Assembly (NCBI RefSeq): GCF_000429025.1
Contig: NZ_KE386833.1
Coordinates: 66,417-130,416 of the forward strand
Direction of reading: 5' to 3'
Source: Actinospineispora spinosispora DSM 44797
GTDB taxonomy: Bacteria; Actinomycetota; Actinomycetes; Mycobacteriales; Pseudonocardiaceae
Length of the DNA stretch: 64,000 nt
Below are positions 17,910 to 26,746 of the stretch, in pieces; within the stretch, counting starts at the first letter, position 1, and the number at the start of each line of letters is the position of its first letter. The notes beneath the pieces are model-generated. The model did not search any database and was not told the origin of the DNA. It saw only the letters and a program-made list of their open reading frames with translations. The translations under genes were made by a program, and so were the position numbers.

Positions 17910-17978
17910 CCTCGCAGAGCTCCGTGTCGTATCGCAGATGTTGCAGCGTCTGCGACGCGACCTGAGCCTCTGCGAAGT
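17910..17978. repeat. 69-nt palindromic repeat, copy A
   Basis: First of three equal-length copies (others at 29708-29776 and 38075-38143). Outer arms are TCGCAGA and TCTGCGA; inner arms GTCGTATCGCAGA and TCTGCGACGCGAC pair with one mismatch. It lies between the 3' ends of convergent genes (flavin reductase and intradiol dioxygenase), where a bidirectional terminator or RNA-stabilising stem-loop would be placed. There is no U-rich tail. Confidence 0.8.
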
Positions 17979-18007
17979 CCGTCCGACGTTATGTGTGTGA
18001 TGGGGGA

Positions 18008-18883
18008 TCAGGGCCGGCGAGGTGGCCCGGTTCGCTCGAGGACGAGGTCCAGCCGCGCGTGGCGGAAGGGGGCCGGGACGCCGAAGGTCGCCGCCTCCTG
18101 CTCGTCCGTGGTCTCGGCGAAGTCGACCACGAGGCTGTCCTTGACCGCGAACACCGCATCCGAGTCGAGGTACGGGCTCCCGGCGACGAACGCGTGGGTC
18201 GTCACCTCCCGATGGCCGGGGGCGCTGACGATGAAGTGGATGTGCGCCGGCCGGTAGGGGTGACGTCCGGATGCGGCGAGCAACCGGCCGACCGGGCCGT
18301 CGGTCGGGATGGGGTAGTGACTCGGCACCACGGTCCGGAACCAGAATCCGCCCTGTTCATCGGCTGTGAACAGGCCGCGGCCGTTGCCCGCCGGCTGGAC
18401 GTCCGGCTGCTGGACGTCGTAGAAGCCGTCCTCGGTGCACTGCCAGACGTCCAGGACCGCGCCCGGCAGCGGCTCGCCGTCACCGCCCAGCACCCGCCCG
18501 GACACGACACACGACCGGCCGCCGCCCATCTCGTCGATCGAGTCACCGAGCGCCCGCTCTGGCGAGCCGGTCATGTGGAACGGTCCCAGCACTGTGCTCT
18601 CGGTACCCGCGCCCTGCCCGTTGATCGTCTCGACCAGTGAGGACACCCCCAGGACGTCGGACAGCAGGATGAACTCCTGACGCGTGTCGGTGCACTGCTT
18701 GCCCGTCTCGGTGAGGAAGTCGATCGCGTACTCCCACTCGGCGATCGACAGCTGGGTCTCCTCGGCGAAGGCATGGAGGTGCCCGACGAGCGATCGCAGC
18801 AGGTTTCGGAGCCGAGGGTCCGCTGTCGTGTCGAAGCTGGCCTGAACGGCCTTGGTGAACGTACTCGGCGCGTCGTGTGTCAT
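18008..18883 (-). CDS. Intradiol dioxygenase (hydroxyquinol 1,2-dioxygenase-like)
   Basis: A 291-residue protein with the helical dimerisation N-domain (about 1-100) and the Fe(III) catalytic domain of catechol/hydroxyquinol dioxygenases. All four iron ligands are visible: Tyr155 (GFYDVQ), Tyr190 (SHYPIP), His214 and His216 (RPAHIHF). The TDGPVGRLLAASGRHPYRPAH stretch is closest to hydroxyquinol 1,2-dioxygenases, which give maleylacetate. The ATG at 18883 has GGGAGAA upstream. It is the last gene of an operon with two hydratases and a dehydrogenase behind a LacI-type operator. Confidence 0.88.
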   Translation of the reverse strand: MTHDAPSTFTKAVQASFDTTADPRLRNLLRSLVGHLHAFAEETQLSIAEWEYAIDFLTETGKQCTDTRQEFILLSDVLGVSSLVETINGQGAGTESTVLGPFHMTGSPERALGDSIDEMGGGRSCVVSGRVLGGDGEPLPGAVLDVWQCTEDGFYDVQQPDVQPAGNGRGLFTADEQGGFWFRTVVPSHYPIPTDGPVGRLLAASGRHPYRPAHIHFIVSAPGHREVTTHAFVAGSPYLDSDAVFAVKDSLVVDFAETTDEQEAATFGVPAPFRHARLDLVLERTGPPRRP

Positions 18884-18929
18884 GGTCGTTCTCCCACCTC
18901 GAGGGGCCTTGCGCGGTGTGTGGACGGTG

Positions 18930-19697
18930 TCATCGGCAGGCGAGCTCGATCGAGCCGAGCCGGTCGATCGTGGCGGTGACGACGTCGCCGGGCGTGACGG
19001 GCACGGCGGCGGTGAGTCCGCCGGACAGGACGATCTGGCCTGCCAGTAGACCTTCCCCTTCGGTCGCCAGCTGTCTTGCCAGCCAGGCGACGGCGGCGGC
19101 GGGATGGCCGAGCGAGGCCGCTCCGGACGCGGTGGCCACGACCACGCCGTTGTGCTCGAACACGACGCCGACGAGTCGTAGGTCGATGCCCGCCTCGGGG
19201 CGGGGCGCCCCGACGACGAAGCGGCTCGCCGAGGTGTTGTCCGCGATGACGTCGGCCATGGTGAACGAGTAGTCGCGGAACCTGGAGTCGAGGACCTCGA
19301 TCCCGACGGCGACCCCTGAGGTCGCGGCGAGCACATCGGCAGCGGTGACCCGAGGGCCGGCCAGGTCGCGGCCGAGCACGAACACGATCTCCGGCTCGCA
19401 CCGTGGCTGGATGAGCGCGGACGTGTCGAGTGGCGCTCCCATGTCCAGCGCGCCGGCGGCGGGAAGAAAGCCGTAGATGGGGTCGCTCACACCGACCTGA
19501 GCCTGTTTCGCCCGCGAGGTCACCCCGAGCTTCCAGCCCGCGATCGGACCGGCGGCCGTGCGCAGTTCGCGCTGGACCCGGTAGCCGGCCGGGATGTCCA
19601 GCCAGGGGTGCTGGTCGGTGAGCCTGCCGATCGCGGTCCGGCCGGCCTCGGCCTCGGCCAGCCGGGTCGCCAGTCCTGAGATGTCCATCCCGCTCAC
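18930..19697 (-). CDS. 2-keto-4-pentenoate hydratase / 4-oxalocrotonate decarboxylase family protein
   Basis: A 255-residue member of the FAH-fold hydratase/decarboxylase family. Conserved features are GWKLGVTSRAKQAQVGVSDPIYG, RCEPEIVFVLGR (acidic metal ligands) and AVGIEVLDSRFRDYSF. Family members either hydrate 2-hydroxypenta-2,4-dienoate or decarboxylate 4-oxalocrotonate; sequence alone does not settle which. The GTG start at 19697 overlaps the stop of the paralog upstream (GTGA); ATG at 19688 is an alternative. The tandem pair matches the decarboxylase plus hydratase pair of meta pathways, whose products form a complex. Confidence 0.85.
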   Translation of the reverse strand: MSGMDISGLATRLAEAEAGRTAIGRLTDQHPWLDIPAGYRVQRELRTAAGPIAGWKLGVTSRAKQAQVGVSDPIYGFLPAAGALDMGAPLDTSALIQPRCEPEIVFVLGRDLAGPRVTAADVLAATSGVAVGIEVLDSRFRDYSFTMADVIADNTSASRFVVGAPRPEAGIDLRLVGVVFEHNGVVVATASGAASLGHPAAAVAWLARQLATEGEGLLAGQIVLSGGLTAAVPVTPGDVVTATIDRLGSIELACR

Positions 19698-20473
19698 GCC
19701 ACCCTCACCGTGACCGGTCCGAGCCGGTCGAAGTCGGCCCGGAACACGTCGCCCCGCTCCATCGGGACGGCGGCGTGCAGGGAACCCGTCAGGACCAGAT
19801 GACCCGGTTCGAGGACGGTGCCGCGCTCGCCGAGTACGTTGGCGAGCCAGGCGAGTGCGGCCACCGGGTCGCCGAGCACGGCGGCTCCCGCGCCGGTGTC
19901 GATCAGCTCGCCGTTGCGGCTCAGGCTCATCCCGATGAGGCGGGTGTCCATGTCGTCGAGCGGGACGATCCGGCTGGAGACGGCCGCGGCGCCGTTCGAG
20001 GCGAGGTCGGCGACCGTGTCCGCGAGCGTGATCCGCCAGTCCGCGATCCGGGAGTCGATGATCTCCAGTCCCGCGACGGCTCCGGCGATGGCGGCCCGGG
20101 CCCTGGTGACGGTGACCCCCGGCCCGGACAGCCGCTCACCGAGCACGAACACGATCTCGGCCTCGATCCTCGGTGCGATGAAGCGGTCGAGCGGGATCGC
20201 GTCGCCGTCGCGGTAGAGCGTGGATGCCAGCACGGGGCCGTAGTCGGGCGAGTCGACACCGAGCATCGTCCGCATGGCCTCCGAGGTCAGGCCGACCTTG
20301 TGCCCGATGACCCGGTCGCCGTCCGCGAGGAGCAGCGCGAGCAGCTCCCGCTGGATGGCATAGCCCTCGTCGACTCCGAGTCCGGGGTCGTCGTCGGTGA
20401 ACGGAGGTACCGCCACCCGGGTGCGGCGGGCGTCGTAGAGGGCGCGGGCGCGGGCCGCCGGGGTGATACTCAC
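19694..20473 (-). CDS. 2-keto-4-pentenoate hydratase family protein (paralog 2)
   Basis: A 259-residue paralog of the next gene with the same motifs: GHKVGLTSEAMRTMLGVDSPDYG, RIEAEIVFVLGERL and AGLEIIDSRIADWRI. In meta-cleavage clusters one such paralog is the 4-oxalocrotonate decarboxylase and the other the 2-oxopent-4-enoate hydratase, so the pair would convert oxalocrotonate to 4-hydroxy-2-oxovalerate. The GTG at 20473 is chosen because AAAGGAA lies eight bases before it. It follows the dehydrogenase gene on the same strand with a 112-bp gap. Confidence 0.85.
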   Translation of the reverse strand: MSITPAARARALYDARRTRVAVPPFTDDDPGLGVDEGYAIQRELLALLLADGDRVIGHKVGLTSEAMRTMLGVDSPDYGPVLASTLYRDGDAIPLDRFIAPRIEAEIVFVLGERLSGPGVTVTRARAAIAGAVAGLEIIDSRIADWRITLADTVADLASNGAAAVSSRIVPLDDMDTRLIGMSLSRNGELIDTGAGAAVLGDPVAALAWLANVLGERGTVLEPGHLVLTGSLHAAVPMERGDVFRADFDRLGPVTVRVA

Positions 20474-20585
20474 GCTGCGATTCCTTTCAACGATTGGTGC
20501 GACGGCTCCAGTTTTTCCTCGTGACCGACGTCGGCAAAGGGCCGCGTCCAGCGCAGTGGGACGTGCCGGCCGCCTGCGCGTTCGC

Positions 20586-21527
20586 TCAGAAGTCCAGCTC
20601 CGGGTCGACGGCAAGACCGTCGTCGACAGGCACGCCCTCGGACCGCAGCGTGATGCCCGACGCCGCGGCCTGCAGGTCCAGGAGAACGGCGAAGTCCTCC
20701 TCTGCCCGGCCGCTGCCGATGCTCGCCTGCACGAACGCCGCGGTCAGCGCCGCGAGCGGCAGTGGCACGTCGAGCCTGCGTGCCTCGGCGAGACCGAGGT
20801 CGAAGTCCTTGCGCAGCAGGGTGGGGGTGAAGGTCGGCGTGTAGTCGAGGTTGACGAACGCCGGTGTCTTGTAGCGGGTGAAGACCGAGCCCATGACGCT
20901 GTTGTTGAGGAACTCCAGGAAGGCGTGCCGTGACACGCCACCCTTCTCGGCCAGCACGGTGATCTCGGCAAGGCACTGCGTGACGACGCCCAGCATCACG
21001 TTGTGGGCGATCTTCACCAGCCGTGCCGCCTCGCCCTCGCCCACGTAGGTCGCCGAGGCGCCGATGTGCTCCAGCAGCGGTCGGACGCGCTCGAAGACCT
21101 GCTCGGTGCCCGAGGCGACGAGCGTGAGACCGCCCGAGCGGGCCACCGTGCCGTTGCCGCTCACCGGGCAGGCCAGGAACGCGACACCGAGCTCGGCGCA
21201 CCGTCGGCGCACCTGCGCGGACTCCTCGGTGGCGATCGTGGAGCAGTCCACGAGCACCTCGGGCAGGGCGCCCGGACCCGCCAGCAGGCCCGCTTCCCCG
21301 AACAGCACCGCGTCGAGGTCGGCGGCGGTGGACACCATGGTGAAGACCACGTCGCTCGTGCGCAGCTCGGAGATCGAGGACGCCACGGTCGCGCCGAACC
21401 TGGTCAGCGGCTCGGCCTTCGCCGCCGTGCGGTTCCACACGGTCAGCGCGACGCCGGCCCGCGCGAGGTTCGCGGCCATTGCGACACCCATCCGGCCGGT
21501 GCCTATCCAGCCGACACGCATCTCCAT
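20586..21527 (-). CDS. NAD(P)-dependent beta-hydroxyacid dehydrogenase
   Basis: A 313-residue 3-hydroxyisobutyrate/tartronate-semialdehyde reductase family enzyme. The Rossmann motif GTGRMG is at 9-14, the substrate loop is CPVSGNG, and the catalytic lysine lies in ARLVKIAHN. It reduces or oxidises a short beta-hydroxy acid or semialdehyde; the exact substrate is unknown. The ATG at 21527 follows GGAGGTGG. As first gene of the operon it is preceded by a LacI-type operator (21542-21553) that also faces the lacI gene. Confidence 0.86.
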   Translation of the reverse strand: MEMRVGWIGTGRMGVAMAANLARAGVALTVWNRTAAKAEPLTRFGATVASSISELRTSDVVFTMVSTAADLDAVLFGEAGLLAGPGALPEVLVDCSTIATEESAQVRRRCAELGVAFLACPVSGNGTVARSGGLTLVASGTEQVFERVRPLLEHIGASATYVGEGEAARLVKIAHNVMLGVVTQCLAEITVLAEKGGVSRHAFLEFLNNSVMGSVFTRYKTPAFVNLDYTPTFTPTLLRKDFDLGLAEARRLDVPLPLAALTAAFVQASIGSGRAEEDFAVLLDLQAAASGITLRSEGVPVDDGLAVDPELDF

Positions 21528-21541
21528 GCCCCACCTCCACT

Positions 21542-21553
21542 GCAATCGTTTGC
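21542..21553. promoter_or_regulatory. LacI-type operator 1 (GCAATCGTTTGC)
   Basis: GCAATCGTTTGC fits the LacI/PurR-type consensus GCAA-N-CG-N-TTGC. It lies 14 bp upstream of the dehydrogenase start and about 90 bp upstream of the divergent lacI gene. Related sites are at 25005-25016 and 35509-35520, each in front of another operon of this region. Confidence 0.65.
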
Positions 21554-21643
21554 TATCGACCACGATGCTCCCTGGTGAGGACCCGGGTCAAGAGTCGGGT
21601 CGGAGTAGACCGGCGGGGGTTCAGGTCGCAGTAGGCTGCAGCG

Positions 21644-22681
21644 ATGGCCAGGCCGACCTTGCGTGACGTAGCGGCGGCGGCCGGGGTCCACATCGCGACC
21701 GCCTCGCGGGCGCTCAACTCCGGGACCCGGTCCAAGGTCAACGACCAGACCGCCGAGCGAGTGATCGCGGTGGCGGAGCGGCTGGGCTACATGCCGGACC
21801 CGGTCGCGCGCAGCCTCAAGACCGCGCGTAGCCGCAGTATCGGGCTGGTGATCCCGGACATCGCCAATCCGCTGTTCCCACCCATCATCCGCGGCATCGA
21901 GTGCCGCCTCGAGGCCGACGGCTACGACCTGGCCATCGTCAACACGGACAACGACGCCCGCCGGGAACGACGGCTCATCGAGTCCCTGCTCAGCCGTAAG
22001 GTCGCCGGGCTGATCATCGCCACCGCGCGACGCGAGCACGCGCTGCTGGAGGAGCTGCACGCCCGAGGCCTCGCGCTGGTGCTGATCAACCGCGACAGCG
22101 AGGGGCTCGACGTTCCCGCGATCACCCCGGCGGACGCGGACGGGATGCGTCTTCTCGTGGCGCACCTCGCGGACCTCGGACACCGGCGGGTCGCCTTCGT
22201 CGGCGGGCCCCCCACGACGTCGACCGGCTGGCGGCGGGCACGGGCGTTCGTCGACGCCGTCCGGGAGCACGACCTGGTGTCCCGGGGAGGGTGGCGGACC
22301 TCATCCGACTCGTGGAGCATCCCGGGCGGTCACGCGGCGATGTCGGAGCTACTCGAGGACACCACGCCGCCGGCGTTCACCTCGGTGATCGCGGCGAACG
22401 ACCTGCTGGCGCTGGGCTGTTGTGACGCGCTGTGCGAGCGGGGCCTCACCCCCGGGACCGACATCAGCGTCGCCGGGTTCAACGGCATGGACTTCCTCGA
22501 CCGGCTGGCCGTGCCGCTGACCTCGGTGCGGATCCCGCACCGAGCGCTCGGCGAGCGTGCGGCCGAGCTGCTCCTCGACCTCATCGGACGCAACCAGGTC
22601 GGCTCGGCCACCATGTCGGCCGAGCTTCCGGTCCAGCTCATCCCCCGCGCGTCCACAGCCCCGCCCTCCCCGACCGGCTGA
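21644..22681 (+). CDS. LacI family transcriptional regulator
   Basis: A 345-residue regulator with the LacI helix-turn-helix at about 5-25 (LRDVAAAAGVHIATASRALN), hinge helix (PDPVARSLKT) and periplasmic-binding-protein-like effector domain from about 60 (IGLVIPDIANPLFPPIIRGIE, ending FNGMDFLDRLAVPLTSVRIP). It is divergent from the hydroxyquinol dioxygenase operon and convergent with the amidohydrolase operon. Three operators of LacI type in this region suggest it controls several operons in response to a pathway metabolite rather than a sugar. Confidence 0.9.
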   Translation: MARPTLRDVAAAAGVHIATASRALNSGTRSKVNDQTAERVIAVAERLGYMPDPVARSLKTARSRSIGLVIPDIANPLFPPIIRGIECRLEADGYDLAIVNTDNDARRERRLIESLLSRKVAGLIIATARREHALLEELHARGLALVLINRDSEGLDVPAITPADADGMRLLVAHLADLGHRRVAFVGGPPTTSTGWRRARAFVDAVREHDLVSRGGWRTSSDSWSIPGGHAAMSELLEDTTPPAFTSVIAANDLLALGCCDALCERGLTPGTDISVAGFNGMDFLDRLAVPLTSVRIPHRALGERAAELLLDLIGRNQVGSATMSAELPVQLIPRASTAPPSPTG

Positions 22682-22722
22682 GCCCTCACCGATCGAGGCG
22701 CGGTCGGCGGTTCCCCGGTGGG

Positions 22723-23649
22723 TCAGAGCTTGAGCTCGTCCCTGGCGGTCCCGCCGAGGACCCGCTCCAGGTCCGCAGCTCCCAGGCCGGCCGTCGCCGT
22801 CCGGACGCGGCCGATCCAGTCGGTGGCCGTGACGCGTGGGGCGTCGGTGCCCAGGACGAGACGGTCGGCGCCCAGCGAGTCGACCATGAACCGGTAGACC
22901 TGAGGATCGTCGGTGAGGGACGTGTCGTAGTAGAGCGTGCGCAGCTCACCGCGCAGGTCGTCGACGAGCCACTGCGTCTGACGCAGGCACTCGGTGATCT
23001 CCTCGAAGCGTCGCCAGAGGTAGGGAACCGTGCCGCCCATCGGCGAGATGATCCAGCGGATCGAGGGGAAGCGGCGCGTGACCCCGGACACGACCAGATG
23101 GATCGCGGCGAGCCCGGCCTCCTGCGGCCCACCGAGCTTGGGTCCGAGCAGGTAGCTGTCCAGCCCCGTGGACACCGTGTCGGGGGTGCCGACCGGGTGG
23201 ACGAACACGGTCGTACCGCGCCGGTCGAGCTCGGACCAGAGCGGCTCGAACACCGGGTCGCTCAAGGAGCGACCCAACGCTGTCGTCCCGATCCCGATTC
23301 CCGCGAACCCGAGATCGTCGAGGCAGCGCGCGGCCTCGGCCACGGCCGCGTCGATGTGCGGGAGGGGGATGGCGCCGAACGCGCCGAGTCGTCCGCCCCA
23401 CGGCGCGACGGCGTCCGCGTAGAGATCGTTCGCCAGCCGCGAGACCTCGGTCGAGCCGTCGGCGTCGGCGAAGTACGGCTGGTTGTGTCCGAGCCCGATC
23501 AGCTGCCGCTCGAGCCCCGCCGCGTCGAGGTCGGAGAGCCGGTCGTCGAGCTGCGCCGGGTGCTCGGGCCATGCCTTGCGGCCACCGCTGAACCGGGCGA
23601 ACGCCTCGGTGAACGCCGGTGGGAAGTAGTGCGCGTGAACGTCGATCAT
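22723..23649 (-). CDS. Amidohydrolase family decarboxylase/hydrolase (ACMSD-like)
   Basis: A 308-residue metal-dependent TIM barrel of the amidohydrolase-2 group. The HxH motif is MIDVHAHYFPP at the N-terminus; later metal-site histidines fall in TTVFVHPVG and AIHLVVSGV, and the late Asp in LVLGTDAPR. Relatives include 2-amino-3-carboxymuconate-6-semialdehyde decarboxylase and gamma-resorcylate decarboxylase. In this aminophenol-like cluster a decarboxylase is the likelier role, though hydrolase is possible. The ATG at 23649 has GAGG upstream; a GTG at 23661 would overlap the preceding stop (GTGA). It pairs with the flavin monooxygenase gene. Confidence 0.8.
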   Translation of the reverse strand: MIDVHAHYFPPAFTEAFARFSGGRKAWPEHPAQLDDRLSDLDAAGLERQLIGLGHNQPYFADADGSTEVSRLANDLYADAVAPWGGRLGAFGAIPLPHIDAAVAEAARCLDDLGFAGIGIGTTALGRSLSDPVFEPLWSELDRRGTTVFVHPVGTPDTVSTGLDSYLLGPKLGGPQEAGLAAIHLVVSGVTRRFPSIRWIISPMGGTVPYLWRRFEEITECLRQTQWLVDDLRGELRTLYYDTSLTDDPQVYRFMVDSLGADRLVLGTDAPRVTATDWIGRVRTATAGLGAADLERVLGGTARDELKL

Positions 23650-23657
23650 GGTCTGCC

Positions 23658-24869
23658 TCACAGGAGAGAAGTGACGGTGTACGGGTCCTGATCGAGCAGG
23701 ACCTTGCCGTGCAGCTCACGGGGAACGCTGGCGCCGGTTCCGGCGTGCCGGCTGGCGACGTTGAGGTCCCGGAAGATCCGCTGCAGCGGATTGACGTCGG
23801 CGAACGACCCCGCTCCGTGCGCCGAGACGAGCAGGTCCATCGCCTCCTTGATCAGCTGGCTCGCGGTCGCCCCGTCGAGCCGGTTGCGGCTGCGCAGCTG
23901 CAGGTCGATGCGGGTACCGGCGCGGGCGTGGTCGTCGATGACCTCGGCGGTGCGGTGGAGCAGCAGATCGGCGACATCGATCTTGTGTGAGGCCTGCGCG
24001 ATCTCGCTCTGGAACGAGACGGAATCGGACTGCTTCGCGTAGCTGGTGGTCGTCACCGAGCGCTGCGAGGCCTTGTCGCACACGTACTCGAAGGCCGTTC
24101 GGATCGCGCCCAGCTGGGCTCCCAGCAGGCTGAGGATCTTGATGCCCACCACGTTGCTCTGATAGAGCGGCTCCTCGGGATAGGCGTCGGCGAGCGCTCC
24201 GGACAGGACCTGCTCCTGGGAGAGGATGCGGTCGTCGGGAACGAAGACGTCCTCGGCGAGGACCGTGTTGCTCGCCGTGGCGCGCATGCCCATGACGTGC
24301 CAGGTGTCCTCCACCGACAGCTCGTCCATGGGGATGAGCGCGAGGCCCGCCCCGGAGCCCTTGCCGCCGCTGCTGGGGATGCCCATCATCGCCCACTGGG
24401 CGATCTGCGAACCCGAGGAATAGCCCCACCTACCGGTCAGTCGCACCCCGCCGTCGACCTGCTCGGCCCGGACGCTGGGTGCCAGTACCGAGATCGTGGC
24501 CGCGTTCGGGTCCGATCCCCAGACCATGCGGCGAACCTTGTCCGGGAACAACGCCGCGTGGAGGTTGCCGGTGTTGAGGATGCCGGTGACCCAGGCCGTC
24601 GAGGTACAGCCGCGGCCGAGCTCCGCGGTGACGTCCAGGAGCGTGCGCACGTCGGCCTCGTGACCGCCGAACGCCTTCGGAACGGTCAGTCGCAGCAGTC
24701 CGCCGTCGCGGAGCGCGGACGCGGTGCGGTCGGTGAGCCCGCGTTCCCGATCCTGCTGCGCGGCGTCCTCCTGGAGCTGCCCGCGCAGCTGAGCGGCGGC
24801 GGCGACCAGCCGGTCGTGGGTCGCATCGGCGTCGGTCGGATTTCGAGGGTTGTCGAGAGAGGTGTTCAT
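23658..24869 (-). CDS. Group D flavin-dependent monooxygenase (acyl-CoA dehydrogenase fold)
   Basis: A 403-residue protein with the acyl-CoA dehydrogenase fold but features of HsaA/HpaB-type hydroxylases: LTVPKAFGGHEADVRTLLDVTAELGRGCTSTAWV, GRWGYSSGSQIAQWAMMG and MRATASNTVLAEDVFVP. The dehydrogenase base Glu region is not evident, and no CoA pathway is adjacent. Such enzymes hydroxylate phenols with FMNH2 or FADH2 supplied by a separate reductase, for which the gene at 17392 is a candidate. First gene of an operon with the amidohydrolase, divergent from the aldehyde dehydrogenase operon across a 345-bp control region. Confidence 0.8.
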   Translation of the reverse strand: MNTSLDNPRNPTDADATHDRLVAAAAQLRGQLQEDAAQQDRERGLTDRTASALRDGGLLRLTVPKAFGGHEADVRTLLDVTAELGRGCTSTAWVTGILNTGNLHAALFPDKVRRMVWGSDPNAATISVLAPSVRAEQVDGGVRLTGRWGYSSGSQIAQWAMMGIPSSGGKGSGAGLALIPMDELSVEDTWHVMGMRATASNTVLAEDVFVPDDRILSQEQVLSGALADAYPEEPLYQSNVVGIKILSLLGAQLGAIRTAFEYVCDKASQRSVTTTSYAKQSDSVSFQSEIAQASHKIDVADLLLHRTAEVIDDHARAGTRIDLQLRSRNRLDGATASQLIKEAMDLLVSAHGAGSFADVNPLQRIFRDLNVASRHAGTGASVPRELHGKVLLDQDPYTVTSLL

Positions 24870-25214
24870 GGGCCGCAGTGTTCACCTCAGCCGCTGACCG
24901 TGACAAACCATTGCAGCCAACTTTCTCGATTGCCCAGGACAGTCGTCCAACCCTGCTGGACAGCGTCAGGTACCAGGCTTCACGCCGAGTCCGGCGTGGT
25001 GCTCGCAAACGTTTGTCAGCGCGCGATCAAGGTAGGGGCGTTCGACCGATCCGGCGTCCAGCACAGCAGGACGGGAGCCTGGACCGAGAGGGTGTGACCT
25101 GCTGACCTGTGCCCTCATCGCACTGGTGCGCTCGGTCGCGCACACAGGCACCCGCGCACGACACTGACGTCACGACATGCCCGTAGGGCCGGTCTGTCAG
25201 GTTCTGGAGATTCG
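24870..25214. promoter_or_regulatory. 345-bp divergent control region with IclR-type and LacI-type sites
   Basis: No gene is seen here. The region separates the monooxygenase operon (minus) and the aldehyde dehydrogenase operon (plus). It contains GTCCAACCCTGCTGGAC (24945-24961), one of four GTCC-N9-GGAC sites in the locus, and GCAAACGTTTGT (25005-25016), a near-perfect LacI-type operator. This suggests dual control of both operons by the IclR and LacI proteins encoded nearby. Confidence 0.65.
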
Positions 25215-26690
25215 ATGGCGACAGTTGCAACGCTGCTCAACGTGGTGGGAGGCCGCGGTGTCGAGGGCGAACGGACCTTCACGAAGGTGAGTCCCGTCGA
25301 CGGGAGCCTCGTCGCCCAGGTGCACGAGGCGAGTGGCGAGACGGTCGACGCCGCGGTTCGGGCAGCCCGCGACGCGCTGAGCGGGCCCTGGGGGAGGCTA
25401 CGCACCGTGGACCGGGCCGCGCTGCTGCGCCGGGTGGCTCGCACGGTGGAGGAGCGTGCCGAGGAGTTCGTGGCCGCCGAGGTGGCGGACACGGGCAAAC
25501 CGCTCGAGCTCGCGCGCAGGCTCGACGTCGCCCGCGCCGTGGCCAACTTCGACCACGCGGCGGACTTCGTCTACGGCACCGAGCGGCAGGAGAGCTACTC
25601 CACCGAGACCGGCGACGGGCGGCGCGCCCTGAACTACGCCTACCGCAAACCGATGGGGGTCGTCGCCGTGATCGTCCCCTGGAACCTGCCGCTGCTGCTG
25701 CTGACCTGGAAGGTCGCCCCCGCGCTCGCCGCGGGGAACACCGTGGTCGTCAAACCCTCCGAGCTGACACCGTCGTCGGCGACGCTGCTCGCCGAGGCGA
25801 TGGCCGAAGCCGGGGTCCCGGACGGCGTCGTCAACGTCGTGCACGGCTTCGGGCCCGGTTCGACCGGCGAGTACCTCACCTCCCATCCCGGTATCGACGC
25901 GATTACGTTCACCGGTGAGTCCGCGACCGGCTCGGCCATCATGACCGCGGCGGCCCCGAACCTGACCCCTGTCTCGTTCGAGCTGGGCGGCAAGAACGCG
26001 GCGCTGGTCTTCACCGACACCGACCTCGGGCGAGCCGTGCGGGGCACCGCGCGCTCGGTGTTCACCAACGCCGGACAGGTGTGCCTGTGTACCGAGCGCG
26101 TCTACGTCCAGCGCCCGATCTTCGACGAGTTCGTCGCGGGCCTCACCGACGAGGCACTCGCGCTGGTGCCGGGCCGTCCCGACGATCCGAGGACCGGCAT
26201 CGGTCCGCTGATCTCACGGGAGCATCGGGCGAAGGTCCGGTCCTACTGCGAGCTGGCGATCAAGGAAGGTGCCACCGTGCACGCCGGTGCTGAGCCGATC
26301 CTGTTCGGGAACGAGCTGGACCAGGGTGCGTTCTTCCCTCCGACGATCTGGACCGGGCTGGGGCGGGACGCGGTCACCGTCACCGACGAGGTCTTCGGCC
26401 CGGTCTGCCACGTGGCGCCGTTCGACACCGAGGAGGAGGCCGTCGCGCTGGCCAACGGGAGCGAGTACGGCCTGGCCGCCACCGTCTGGACCGGCGATGT
26501 CGACCGTGCCCACCGGGTCGCCCCCGCGCTGGACGTCGGCCTGGCCTGGGTGAACTCCTGGTGGCTGCGTGACCTGCGCAGCCCGTTCGGCGGTAACGGC
26601 CGGTCCGGGCTCGGCCGTGAGGGCGGGCGGGCCGCCGCGGACTTCTACAGCCATCCCACCAACGTCTGTATCGAGATCGGACCGCGATGA
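25215..26690 (+). CDS. Aldehyde dehydrogenase (2-amino/2-hydroxymuconic semialdehyde DH-like)
   Basis: A 491-residue NAD-dependent aldehyde dehydrogenase with the full catalytic set: PWNLPLLLLTWKVAPALAAGN, VKPSE, general base Glu256 (FELGGKN) and nucleophile Cys290 (NAGQVCLC). Overall sequence style fits the ALDH8-like group that oxidises 2-hydroxymuconic or 2-aminomuconic semialdehyde. It would therefore act directly on the product of the LigB-type dioxygenase at 30707-32540. No shell-targeting extension is visible at either end. It starts an operon with the split PEP-synthase-like pair. Confidence 0.87.
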   Translation: MATVATLLNVVGGRGVEGERTFTKVSPVDGSLVAQVHEASGETVDAAVRAARDALSGPWGRLRTVDRAALLRRVARTVEERAEEFVAAEVADTGKPLELARRLDVARAVANFDHAADFVYGTERQESYSTETGDGRRALNYAYRKPMGVVAVIVPWNLPLLLLTWKVAPALAAGNTVVVKPSELTPSSATLLAEAMAEAGVPDGVVNVVHGFGPGSTGEYLTSHPGIDAITFTGESATGSAIMTAAAPNLTPVSFELGGKNAALVFTDTDLGRAVRGTARSVFTNAGQVCLCTERVYVQRPIFDEFVAGLTDEALALVPGRPDDPRTGIGPLISREHRAKVRSYCELAIKEGATVHAGAEPILFGNELDQGAFFPPTIWTGLGRDAVTVTDEVFGPVCHVAPFDTEEEAVALANGSEYGLAATVWTGDVDRAHRVAPALDVGLAWVNSWWLRDLRSPFGGNGRSGLGREGGRAAADFYSHPTNVCIEIGPR

Positions 26691-26746
26691 CACGGCGCAC
26701 GACGACTCGCCCCGCCGCTGCCGGCGAGTCCCTGAGGGAGGCCCCC

